Shown: positions 23,100 through 33,467 of the stretch, in pieces
Position numbering within the stretch: the first letter of the stretch is position 1
Layout: each line of letters begins with the position of its first letter
Assembly: GCF_000715075.1 (NCBI RefSeq)
Contig: NC_134087.1
Coordinates: forward strand, 108,849,161 to 108,913,160
DNA from: Nicotiana tabacum
Taxonomy: Eukaryota; Streptophyta; Magnoliopsida; Solanales; Solanaceae
DNA: 64,000 bases
Reading direction: 5' to 3'
Translations under genes and position numbers: made by a program
Notes under the pieces: generated by a model
Seen by the model: only the letters and a program-made list of their open reading frames with translations
Databases searched by the model: none
What the model was told of the DNA's origin: nothing

Positions 23100-25340
23100 A
23101 ACGATGAGAGTAAACTAAAGACTAGACTAGGATGTGCATCTCCTACGAGTAAAACCAAAAACTCTTGCTAGCAAATATGTCTGCTAAAATAAAAACCTCG
23201 ATGACTCAAACTAGAAAGTGCTTCTTCTATGGTTGAATCAGAATGAACTAAACTAGGAAGTGCGTCTCCTTGGGGTGAAAACTTCAGTGACTAGAACTAG
23301 GAAGTGCGTCTCCTATGAATAAAATCTCGATTTTAGGAAGTGCGTCTCCTAAAAAAACTTGAAAGACCTTGATTAGGAAGTGCGTCTCCTACAGGTAAAA
23401 GTTCAATAAACTAGACTAGGAAGTGCGTCTCCTATGGTCGAACTTAAAATGAATCAAACTAGGAGGTGCATCTCCTAAGGGTGAAATCTCAATTCCGGAA
23501 GTGCGTCTCCTGAAATAAAATATAATCTGAAAAAGCCAAACTAGGAAGTGCGTCTCCTATAAATGGACTATCAATATTAGGAAGTGTGCCTCTTATGGGT
23601 AAAATCTCAATGACTCAAACTAGGAAATGCGTCTCCTACGAATGAAATCTTAAATGAACCAGACTAGGAAGTGCGTCTCCTAAAGCAAAAGTATAACCTG
23701 AGCGAACCAGACTAGGAAGTGCGTCTCCTAATAATGAAAACTTAATTCAGGAAGTGCGTTTCCTATGCATGAAATTAAACTTAGGAAGTGCGTCTCCTAG
23801 GGGTAAAATAGTCTTAGGAAGTGCGTCTCCTATGGGTGAAACCTTAATGATTTTGAACTAGGAAGTGCGTCTCCTATGAATGAAAATAATTTAGGAAGTG
23901 CGTCTCCTATGCGTGAAATCTTAATTTAGGAAGTGCGTCTCCTATGGGGTAAAAGTAAACTTAGGAAGTGCGTCTCCTATGGGGTAAAAGTAAACTTAGG
24001 AAGTGCGTCTCCTATGGGCAAAACTAAACTTAAGGAAGTGCGTCTCCTATTGGGTACAATAGCTTTAGGAAGTGCGTCTCCTATTGGGAAAAACTAAACT
24101 TAGGAAGTGCGTCTCCTATTGGTAAAATTATTCTTAGGAAGTGCGTCTCCTATTGGTAAAACTTACTTAGGACGTGCGTCTCCTCTTGGTGAAACTAACT
24201 TAGGAAGTGCGTCTCCTCTTAGTGAAACTTACTTAGGATGTGCGTCTCCTCTTGGTGAAACTTAACTTAGGATGTGCGTCTCCTGTTGGTGAAACTTACT
24301 TAGGATGTGCGTCTCCTGTTGGTGAAACTTACTTAGGATGTGCGTCTCCTGTTGGTGAAACTAACTTAGGATGTGCGTCTCCTGTTGGTGAAACTTAACT
24401 TAGGATGTGCGTCTCCTGTTGGTGAAACTTACTTAGGATGTGCGTTTCCTGTTGGTGAAACTAGCTTAGGATGTGCGTCTCCTGTTGGTGAAACTAACTT
24501 AGGATGTGCGTCTCCTGTTGGTGAAACTTAACTTAGGATGTGCGTCTCCTGTTGGTGAAACTTAACTTAGGATGTGCGTCTCCTGTTGGTGAAACTTACT
24601 TAGGATGTGCGTCTCCTGTTGGTGAAACTAACTTCGGATGTGCGTCTCCTCTTGGTGAAACTTACTTAGGATGTGTGTCTCCTGTTGGTGAAGCTAACTT
24701 AGGAAGTGCGTCTCCTGTTGGTGAAACTAACTTAGGATGTGCGTCTCCTGTTGGTGAAACTTAACTTAGGAAGTGCGTCTCCTATTGGTGAAACTTAACT
24801 TAGGAAGTGCGTCTCCTATTGGTGAAACTTAACTTAGGAAGTGCGTCTCCTATTGGTGAAACTTAACTTAGGAAGTGCGTCTCCTATTGGTTGAAACTAA
24901 ACTTAGGAGGAAATGCCTCTCCTATGGGTGAAACTAAACTTAGGAAGTGCGTCTCCTATTGGTGAAACTTAACTTAGGAAGTGCGTCTCCTATTGGTGAA
25001 ACTTAACTTAGGAAGTGTGTCTCCTATTGGTTGAAACTAAACTTAGGAGGAAATGCCTCTCCTATGGGTGAAACTAAACTTAGGAAGTGCGTCTCCTATT
25101 GGTAAAAATAAACTTTAGGAGGAAATACATCTCCTATGGGTAAAGACAAACTTAGGAGGAAATGCCTCTCCTATGGGTGAAACTAAACAAACTTAGGAGG
25201 AAATGCATCTCCTATGGGTAAAAATAAACTTTAGGAGGAAATACATCTCCTATGGGTAAAAAACAAACTTAGGAAGAAATGCATCTCCTATGGGTGAAAC
25301 TAAAACAAACTTAGGAGGAAATGCATCTCCTATGGGTAAA
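23100..25340 (-). repeat. Minisatellite block 2: about sixty units built on GTGCGTCTCCT
   Basis: The core is aggaagtgcgtctcctat or, in 24170-24760, aggatgtgcgtctcctgttg. Units are 28-45 bp. The left part has irregular spacers, the middle is homogenised (spacers ggtgaaactta or ggtgaaactaa), and the right part shifts to aggaggaaatgcatctccta. In sense orientation the core reads AGGAGACGCACTTCCTAA. The pattern suggests expansion by unequal exchange from an older irregular array. Confidence 0.97.
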
Positions 25341-25345
25341 GACGT

Positions 25346-25695
25346 GGAATGTATTCCCTTATTATACAGGTGGGCGCCTAATGGTAAAGACACAAAATGT
25401 ATTCCCTTGTTATACAGGTGGGCGCCTAAAATATGAAATGCACAGACAAAAAGTATTCCTCTCGTTATTCAGGTGGGCGCCTGTCTAAACTAAGACATAA
25501 AAGTATTCCTCTCGTTATTCAGGTGGGCGCCTGTTGGTAAAGACATGAAATGTATTCCCTTGTTATGCAGGTGGGCGCCTAATAGTAAAGACATGAAAAA
25601 TGATATGCCCGCATTATACTGGGTGGGTGACCTAGAACAGAAATGAAAAGACAGAAATGTATTCCTCTCGTTATTCAGGTGGGCGCCTGTCTTCA
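25346..25695 (-). repeat. Minisatellite block 3: CAGGTGGGCGCCTG units
   Basis: About seven units of 45-70 bp share attcctctcgttattcaggt followed by gggcgcctg. The core caggtgggcgcctg is a near-palindrome. Block 1 carries the same core, so blocks 1 and 3 probably had one origin and block 2 expanded between them. Confidence 0.9.
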
Positions 25696-25710
25696 TTAAT
25701 AACTTTGAAA

Positions 25711-25982
25711 ATAACATCCTATTTGAGGGCGGATGAACCCAAACTATCCTATTTGAGGGCGGATGAACCCAAACTATCCTATTTGAGGGCGGATGAACCC
25801 GACATATCCTATTTGAGGGCGGATGAACCCGACATATCCTGTTCGAGGGCGGATGAACCCGACATATCCTGTTCGAGGGAGGATGAACCCGACATATCCT
25901 ATTCGAGGGCGGATGAACCCGAAATATCCTATTCGAGGGCGGATGAACCCGACATATCCTATTCGAGGGCGGATGAACCCAA
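25711..25982 (-). repeat. Minisatellite block 4: nine 30-bp units with GGCGGATGAACCC
   Basis: Units of exactly 30 bp contain cgagggcggatgaaccc and differ at few positions. Because 30 is divisible by three and no unit has a stop, the plus strand stays open for 155 codons with a ten-residue repeat of the type SYLRADEPDI. That frame is antisense to the element and has no sign of being a gene. Confidence 0.95.
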
Positions 25983-27619
25983 AGAAAAAAACTTGAAAAA
26001 TGTCTTACCTCGAAAACTTGTTGGGGATAACACTGCTGAGGAATTATTTACTTACCTGTTGGGGGATAAAATGTTATCAGCTGGGGATTGCGTTGTTGAG
26101 GATAACACTGCTAGGGGATTCTGATTACTTCAGAACTAGTGCTTCACTCTTCGGAAGGCTGTTGGGAATGATGCTGGCCTCTTGCTTTTTCTAAGCTCAA
26201 GTTTCATCCATTTGCTGGGGAACGACTTCCTCCATTGAAACTTATTATGTTGGGGGCAACATTGGTTTAAAGACCACTTCCCTTGAGACTGGCGTTATCT
26301 TTATTCTTCCTCGAATGGGTACCTGACTTCCAGAAAATCTTCTAAATGGAAGGAAAATTTTCTGCCCCAGTTTGATAATATCCCTTATGGTATGCATTTC
26401 TGGCCTCAATGCCATTTCCTTTACCCGCTTCAAATCAAACAACATTTGTTAGTTTAAAACATGGTGGTTGGTTGTGATACTCCTGCTGGGATGGTTTTCC
26501 CTTTTTCCTTCCTTGCTCTGCGTTGCACAACTTGTTGGGGATGATATTATTTGCTGGGGATAATCCCTTTCTGCTGGGGATATCCCTCTTCTTTTGTGGC
26601 ATATCTCGGAAACTGGCATTTCCCCGACCTTTTAGTCTAGTATGGATTTCACCAAATCATGCTCACTACTCTCCTTGCTCTGTTCATGGGCCTTGGCCTT
26701 GAGGTTTATAACCTTGGTTTTGGCAAGGATATCCTTCTTGACACTCGTCACTCCTTTATCAATTCCCTTTTGCTGGGGATATCTTTCTTGACATTGGCCT
26801 CGCGCTTGTTCCTTGCTGACTATACCATTTGGATGTACTAGTCAGATCTCATCTGGCATAATTGGAAAGCTGATGGCATATTTTGAAGTCAATTCTCACT
26901 TGTTCTGACCAAACAGACTCTACTAGGGAATTTTTCTATGAAAGGAGAAAGATAAAAGAAACAAAATAAAAGACAAAGGAAACGATGATTCTTTAACAAA
27001 AGAAACTATAAATAAAAATCTATCAAACGTAGATACCGATCTATTGGTCATGACATGCACATGTGGCCTATCTTCTGCCGTCAATCGTCTTTCAAGACCT
27101 TCCCTTGACGATTCCCTATCTAATTTCCAATCTTATTCGACTTGTAGTGCCCGAAGGGTTTTCACTATCAAGCCTCTCTCATTTTGGTTTTCTCTCAGCT
27201 TTCATCGCCTTATGGTGCCTGTGAAGGTTTTCACTGATAAGACTCTCTCATTTGTATCACTTCCTAGCTGGGGATTTGGAGTGTTGCCGGTATGACTCTC
27301 TCTTCTGGAGATTAGAGTCCTTTCTACTGTGGAACAGAATGTTATGTTCGCCGGTAAGACTCTTCATTTGTCTGACTTGACATATTTTGAAGACTGATCA
27401 AAAGGTCTTTCTTGGGATCGTAATGTGGGTTTTGGATAGGGTTAGAAAGAAAGGGTATTAAAGGCTCAAAAATGCATCGATTTCGGGTTATTAATTACAA
27501 CCTTCGGAACTAGATTTATTTACAACAAACGCAACATCTGCCCCAGTTTCTTGCTTGGGGATTTTTTAATTGATTGATCTTTTTTTCATTTTTCAAAATT
27601 ATGACCGAGCCGTGAAGCG

Positions 27620-27656
27620 CCTACGTATCCTCTTTGAGGAATTAGGTCAAACGTAG
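27620..27656. other. Hairpin motif, copy B
   Basis: The outer arms are CTACGT and ACGTAG, the inner stem TCCTC/GAGGA with loop ttt, then ATTAGGTCA before the closing arm. It is preceded by gaccgagccgtgaagcg, which resembles the flank of copy A (gaccgaacctttgcttc). Confidence 0.75.
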
Positions 27657-28563
27657 TTCCCAATTCCTCTGTTTTTATTTGACTTTCCTTTGTTTTTTTT
27701 ATCATTTCTCTTTTCTTTTCTTTTCTTTTTTTTCGCCTTTTCTCGTTTTGTTGTTTTCTTTCTTTCTCTTTTTTTTTCGTTGCTACTGATTCCGAACGAG
27801 GGGTATGAAAGAAAATAAATAAGGCTCAAAAGAGGTAACGAAGGATAAAGTGTTTAGGTAGCAGAACAAAATGCCTTCGTCATTCCAGTCTTCAAGACAT
27901 GCCAAGTGCAAACAACATAATCAAACAATAGATTTACAGTCTCTTCCGATGGTTCTAGACTTGACAATTATGTTAAACTTTTGCTTTTTCCTTTGTCATT
28001 TCTAAAGCACCGTTGGGCGACACTCTCATTATCATGAATGACCCTCATGCCAATTTGGCGAATCTTGCTTTTAACGGTTTTATTTGTGTTTTCCTTGCCC
28101 TAGTTCCACATGACTCCGGATCCAAATAATCTCAAACCGTTCTTATTTCCTTTAAATGCTTGGATCACCTTCCCAGGGTTTTATGATTAACTTTTAAGAT
28201 TAGGCCCAAACTGGGTGCACATGTCATGTCCCTAGAATCGGCATTGAACGAAATGATAAAAGGACTAAACAAAAAGACGACTGGAAATAACAAAAAACCG
28301 GCTTTGTATTAGACTACCAGCGAAATGGTTTGAATAATAAAACAAACAAAACAACCAGAATAAAATCCTAACACAAACTGGACAAAATTTAAAACAAACT
28401 GCTATGACAAAATGGAAAGATAAGAAGGTTTGACACAGGACAAAATCCAAATTACAACCTTAATAATCCGGACAACAGAAATGACAACAAAATAAGGCAC
28501 CAAATGCTTCTTTCTTGTTAACCAAGGAACAAAGCGTCCTTCCACTTTATCAAGACTGACATC

Positions 28564-30327
28564 TTAGCCACTGAGCTTTGCATCGATACTGCCAAGACCA
28601 TTACCAGCTTCAATATCATCAACATCGGTCAACAAGTTCTCAAGAGGATTCGCGTGCTCCCTGTCACTGTCATCGATCTCGATTTCCCCTTCCTGAATCA
28701 TTCTTTCTATTTCCTTTTTCAAAGAACGACAGTCTTCAATGCTATGTCCTTGGACATTAGAGTGATACATGCATCGTACAGCAGGATCGAATCCTTTTGC
28801 ATATGGGTCTGGAGTATAGCCAAGGAGCAGCTCAATCAGTCCTGAAAGCTTTAGCTTTTCAAACAAACTTGCGTAGGACTCCCCAATTGGTGTGAAATTG
28901 TTTCCTTGCCTTTGTTTTCCCCCATGCCCCTGTTTTCTAGGGTCGTTGGGTGCTTGAAAACGTTGTGAAGGCAAGAATGCATTACGTGGTGCTGGCTCTC
29001 GCCAGCGGGGGTGACCTGATGGTTGACCCTGCGACCGGACCTTGTTCGGAGGATAATACTGAGGCGGATTATATGGAGCTCGGGGGCAGGCTTGGGCATG
29101 ATGGGCTGAAAAGAGTGGCTCTGATGGTGGGTAGTAGGGTTGTGGAAGGTTGTATGGAGTGTGTGGATAATTTGGATGACTGGGCCTGGGCTGGTAGTGA
29201 GGGGAAGGACCTCTGAATTTGGACCCAGTACCTGCTTCGACTGATGCGACCTCGAGCGCACCTCCCGCGCCGCTCTGAATAGCCTGGGTCGTTGCCTTAA
29301 GCGCTGAGTAATTTAGGATTTTGTCAGACCTTAGACCTTCCTCTATCATGACCCCTATCTTTACCACTTCATTGAAGGATTTCCCAACCGTTGTCACCAA
29401 GTGACCAAAGTAAGTTGGATCCAATGTTTGCAAGAAGTAGTCCACCATTTCTCCCTCTTTCATGGGAGGATCAACTCTGGCCGCTTGTTCTCTCCAGCGG
29501 AAACCAAACTCACGAAAACTTTCCCCAGGCTTCTTTCCAGTCCTCAGCAATGTGAGACGGTCAGGGACTATCTCGAGATTGTATTGAAAATGACCTGCGA
29601 AAGCCTGCGCCAGATCATCCCAAGTGTACCATCTGCTGGAATCCTGCCTGGTATACCATTCTAGTGCCGATCCACTCAGACTTTGGCCGAAATAAGCTAT
29701 CAACAGCTCATCTTTGCCACCTGCCCCTCTCATTTTGCTACAAAAACCCCGTAAATGTGCCATGGGGTCACCGTGCCCTTCATATAAATCAAACTTAGGC
29801 ATCTTGAACTCCGCCGGGAGTTTGATGTCCGGGAAAGGGCATAGATCCTTGTAGGCCACGCTGACCTGGTTGCCCAATCCGTGCAGGTTCCTGAAATACT
29901 GCTCCAGGCTTTTGAACTTCCTCAATACCTCATCTTGTTCTGGGGCTTTAACCGGATTTTCAATCTCTGCCGGTACCTCCAAGTGTGGATTGTAGGCATG
30001 TGGTTCGGGGGCATGGAATGTGGGCTCAGGGGGATAGTATTGCGTATCATGATCCTGAAACAATGGCTCGCTGGTTGATCTTTGCAGGGTGGCTGATGTG
30101 GGTCCCACAAAAGTGGGAACATTTGGTGTCCGGAGAGGTTGATGGGATGGTGGAGCTTGGGAATCATGGGGGCTTCTCTCCTGAAAACAATGGCTCTTTT
30201 GTGCTTTGGCTAGAGCTAACTGCATTACATTCATCTCTAGTCCCATACTTTCTATCTTTTCCATCGCTTCTTTTAACAACTGGCTCATCGGCCTTTCTTC
30301 CTCGGTACTATTCTCTGAAGTAGTCAT
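28564..30327 (-). CDS. gag: Retrotransposon Gag of the Ogre-like element, intact, 587 aa
   Basis: Gag forms the particle that packages the element RNA. A predicted helical N-terminus (residues about 14-45) precedes a proline-rich linker. The Ty3/gypsy gag core follows at about 175-330, with KMPKFDLYEGHGDP, then LSGSALEWY and the conserved tryptophan-rich block. Next comes a P/Y-rich stretch at about 375-445. A zinc knuckle-like motif of the Ogre form, C-x2-H-x5-H-x4-C, spans about 519-533 (CMYHSNVQGH...). The frame is open from ATG to stop. The start was chosen because it lies upstream of all conserved blocks, with no in-frame ATG or homology beyond it. In full elements this frame leads on to protease and pol; here it ends with its own stop and nothing coding follows. 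The open frame may mean recent insertion or selection for gag. Confidence 0.93.
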   Translation of the reverse strand: MTTSENSTEEERPMSQLLKEAMEKIESMGLEMNVMQLALAKAQKSHCFQERSPHDSQAPPSHQPLRTPNVPTFVGPTSATLQRSTSEPLFQDHDTQYYPPEPTFHAPEPHAYNPHLEVPAEIENPVKAPEQDEVLRKFKSLEQYFRNLHGLGNQVSVAYKDLCPFPDIKLPAEFKMPKFDLYEGHGDPMAHLRGFCSKMRGAGGKDELLIAYFGQSLSGSALEWYTRQDSSRWYTWDDLAQAFAGHFQYNLEIVPDRLTLLRTGKKPGESFREFGFRWREQAARVDPPMKEGEMVDYFLQTLDPTYFGHLVTTVGKSFNEVVKIGVMIEEGLRSDKILNYSALKATTQAIQSGAGGALEVASVEAGTGSKFRGPSPHYQPRPSHPNYPHTPYNLPQPYYPPSEPLFSAHHAQACPRAPYNPPQYYPPNKVRSQGQPSGHPRWREPAPRNAFLPSQRFQAPNDPRKQGHGGKQRQGNNFTPIGESYASLFEKLKLSGLIELLLGYTPDPYAKGFDPAVRCMYHSNVQGHSIEDCRSLKKEIERMIQEGEIEIDDSDREHANPLENLLTDVDDIEAGNGLGSIDAKLSG

Positions 30328-30680
30328 GCTTGTTGTTATCGGTCCTTTGGATCTAGTTTGGTAAGGGTGTGTTGCCAGAATTCTTTAACAACTAACTGTT
30401 TGAGATTCGGAAAACAACAAACTTGTTAGCGTTTAGAGTTTAACAGATTTAATAACAACACATTGAGGATGCAATGCTCCTAGGCAGTTAACCGTTTCTA
30501 ACATGCTTTGCTTCAAACAACATGCGTCATCCCGGCTTACTTATTTGCCCCTTTGAAGTACTTTGGGAACCCTTGTATTTTATTCTATTTTGTATTTTCT
30601 TTTCCTTTCGATTTTTTCATTTTTCCTTTTTCGATTTTTTTTCATTTTTTTTTCATTGTGGTCGAATATTATGGAGATTG

Positions 30681-30720
30681 CCTACGTATCATGACCCTGC
30701 ATGAATCAGACCTTACGTAG
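30681..30720. other. Hairpin motif, copy C
   Basis: The outer arms are CTACGTA and TACGTAG, the inner stem TCATG/CATGA with loop accctg, then ATCAGACCT before the closing arm. The flanks are gattg before and ttcgg after. It lies about 350 nt upstream of the gag start in sense orientation. Confidence 0.75.
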
Positions 30721-31775
30721 TTCGGACCAATAAAGATAAACAATACTCAACATTTTATTTTATTTTTTTAATTTTCATATTAAAACCAACTGGGTTTCAA
30801 AGGTTTAAAGATGACCTACAAACTTGAAAATCAAACAACCCGCATATTCTAATCAAAAGATTTACAAACTCAAAAACAAACGGCCAGCTTCCTTTCCCCG
30901 TTTGTCAAATGCAACCAAACGGTTATTTTTGCAAATGTGGCCCCTTCCAAATTTCACATGAGTTTGAGGCCGGGGAGGATTATTTTATGACACTTTACAA
31001 ACTTTTCCGTTCTTTTACGAAAATAACCTTTCGACAATTGAAAGATACTCTAAGGCTATTTCGGCAAGAACGGTTTAAGATACTGCCGAAGCTGGCTCGG
31101 CTTATTTTTGACTAAAAATCCAAACGGTATTCACCTGACCGCTGACTCTTGTTTTTTTTTCTTTTTCAAATTACAATAAAAGCCTGGTATTGCAAACACG
31201 GCCCTTCAGCGTCTCGGGGACGAAGATTTTTAAGGCTGTGTGGGTCAATTGGACCAAATCTAAAACAATGACCCAAAGGTGGCTGTTTATACAAAGTCTG
31301 CCTTCCGGCGTCCCTTTCGGGAACATTCGGCTATTTATGACAAAACAACGTCACCTGACTTATTCATGACTCTTTTTTATCGTTTTCCAAATTAGCAAAC
31401 TCAATATTGCAAACACGGTCTTTCAACGTCTCGAGGACGAAGATTTTTAAGGCTGTGTGGGTCAACTGGACCAAATCTTAAAAATGACCCAAGGGTGGCT
31501 GTTAATGAAAAGTCAATCTTCCGGCGTCCCTTTCGGGAACATTCGGCTATGTCTTGATAAAACAACGTCACCCGACTTCTTTATGACAAAATTAAAATTT
31601 GACATGTTTTTTTTTTATTATTATTTATTTATTTGCTTTTGGCTATTTTAGCAAAAGGTGGGGTTGGACATCACCCGACTTATTTATGACATGTTTTTTT
31701 TATTTTTATTTATTTATTTATTTATTTATTTTTGGCTTTTTTAGCAAAAGGGGGGGTTGGACCCGATGAGGGTTG

Positions 31776-31815
31776 CCTACGTATCTCACATCCGGTGAGA
31801 ATCAAACCCGCGTAG
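31776..31815. other. Hairpin motif, copy D
   Basis: The outer arms are CTACGT and GCGTAG (one T-G pair), the inner stem is the six-pair TCTCAC/GTGAGA with loop atccg, then ATCAAACC before the closing arm. The flanks are ggttg before and ttcggg after. Confidence 0.75.
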
Positions 31816-32267
31816 TTCGGGCAGATCATGAATAAGTAAATGAACTAACATTTTTTTTTAATTGGAATTTGTGAAAGAACTGCTTCAAAAGAAGAAAGAA
31901 ATTTTATTTTTTTTGGATTTTTGATAGATTTTCTTTTTTGAAAGAAAGACTTGTAAGAATTTCTTTTCTTTTGATTTGAACTTTGAGAATTTCAAAAGTA
32001 AAAGGAAGATATTTTTTTGTCTGAATTTTCATTTGTTTTCTCTTATTCTAAAGAAGAACGAAAATATTTTTTTGGAATTTTATCTTTAATAAAAGAAATG
32101 CTTCTAAAAAATAAATTTTGAATTTTCTTTTCAATTTGAAAGAAGAATCAAAATATTTTCGTATTTTTTTAAAAGAAAATATTTTTATTTTTATTTTTAG
32201 ATTTTTATTTTTATATTTTTTTTTAAAAAAAACAATTGAAAAGACTTTCTAAAGAAATCAATAATGG

Positions 32268-32318
<51 letters not shown>

Positions 32319-32452
32319 AATAAAGATATTTATATTATTTTTGCAAGACATATCTTTTTGGAATTTTACTTTGAATTTCCTTGGCAAGACAAATACTCTT
32401 TGCAACAAATAAAGATATATATATATTTTGGAAGTAAAGAAAAATACTTTTG

Positions 32453-32506
<54 letters not shown>
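32268..32506. repeat. Two (AT)n microsatellites
   Basis: Runs of about 45 bp (32268-32314) and 50 bp (32455-32506) of alternating AT lie in the leader. The small frames that read poly-YI here are products of the repeat. Confidence 0.95.
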
Positions 32507-32510
<4 letters not shown>

Positions 32511-33445
32511 TTATTTATTATATTTTGGGACAAATAATAAAACCACGTTCAATGCACGACTCTTTTTATTTTTATTTTTGGCATTCTCATAGACAAACAA
32601 ATAAAAAAAACCATTTTAAAAACAAGACTCTTTTTCATTTTCATTTTCATGACAAACTATTTTTTTCTATTTTTTTTTTTGAAAAACAAACAGAACAACT
32701 AATTTTTTTTCTTCTTCTATTTTTCCCTTGCTTTTAATAAAACAGACTAATAAGACATTTTTTCATTTTCTCAAAATTTCGGCAGAGTTTTGACAGTATT
32801 TGGGTATTGGTTTTTCAAAAATAAACAATCAATTCCCTAACCGCTATTTCTTTTTTTTTTTTCAATTTCAAAATATTATTCCTGATATTCACAAGTTAGT
32901 CAACACACAAGTCTGAATCAAATAAATGTGCAAGTAGTAGAAAGTAAGATGCATCAGGATGGTCATTTTTATTTTTTGGTACACCTGTCCTAGACAGACC
33001 CAACCCCTGTGTTGAGCCTCCAAAGTCAAATGCATGTGATGCAAACAAACGTTCCTACTAGGGATTCGGTATGAAACTGAGTTATTCTAAGTTCATAACC
33101 TGGGTATTTGTTCTAGACTGTGTACCCGAGCGGACAACTCGAGTCGAGGAGGGGGCTACGTACCGGGGACCCGCGGGGTCGTCCGGCTTTGTAACTTATC
33201 CGGCCTCTTTCTTATTTCAGGTATTGACACTAACAGAATAGGGAGTCTCGACCAGCGAGCTTCTCCCCGGAGGTAAGAAGAGAAGGGTTTCGGTACAGTT
33301 TATATGTACAGTTCAAATAATATCAAAGCGGTAAAAGCAACATTTAGCACTTTAGGCTCAAACATGTAAAAATCAGATAAAACCAAATATAAAAATTTAT
33401 CTAAGCTCGAATTTCTAACCCTGAACCAATGGTTCTGAGCAACAT

Positions 33446-33463
33446 TCCCCAGTGGAGTCGCCA
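33446..33463 (-). promoter_or_regulatory. Primer binding site for tRNA-Arg
   Basis: In sense it reads TGGCGACTCCACTGGGGA, four bases after the 5' LTR end. This matches the known Ogre primer site complementary to the 3' end of tRNA-Arg. It sets the orientation of the element. Confidence 0.88.
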
Positions 33464-33467
33464 GAGC

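Larger units (their letters stand above)
22210..28563 (-). other. 3' non-coding half of the Ogre-like element
   Basis: Downstream of gag no long sense frame exists and I recognise no pol motif. The region holds two hairpin motifs, four minisatellite blocks (listed separately) and a stretch (26010-27560) with the recurrent word gctggggat and two copies of ctgccccagttt. Variable tandem repeats between coding region and 3' LTR are a known trait of the Tat/Ogre lineage; the complete lack of pol is not. Confidence 0.8.
30328..33467 (-). other. 5' leader of the Ogre-like element
   Basis: A 3.1-kb leader between LTR and gag has no sense frame of note, so the extra ORF1 of some Ogre elements is absent. 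It contains two hairpin motifs (C and D), a pair of diverged repeats at about 31170-31360 and 31390-31570 (caaacacggcccttcagcgtc against caaacacggtctttcaacgt), two long AT runs and many T-rich tracts. Confidence 0.8.

Noticed and set aside
23100..25340. CRISPR-like array of short repeats with spacers
   Set aside because: The units are variable in length, the spacers are themselves repeated (ggtgaaactta), the host is a plant, and the array lies inside a retrotransposon. It is a minisatellite.
29922..30323. Plus-strand frames of about 65-112 codons across the gag gene
   Set aside because: They are shadows of the minus-strand gag frame, which has all recognisable domains.
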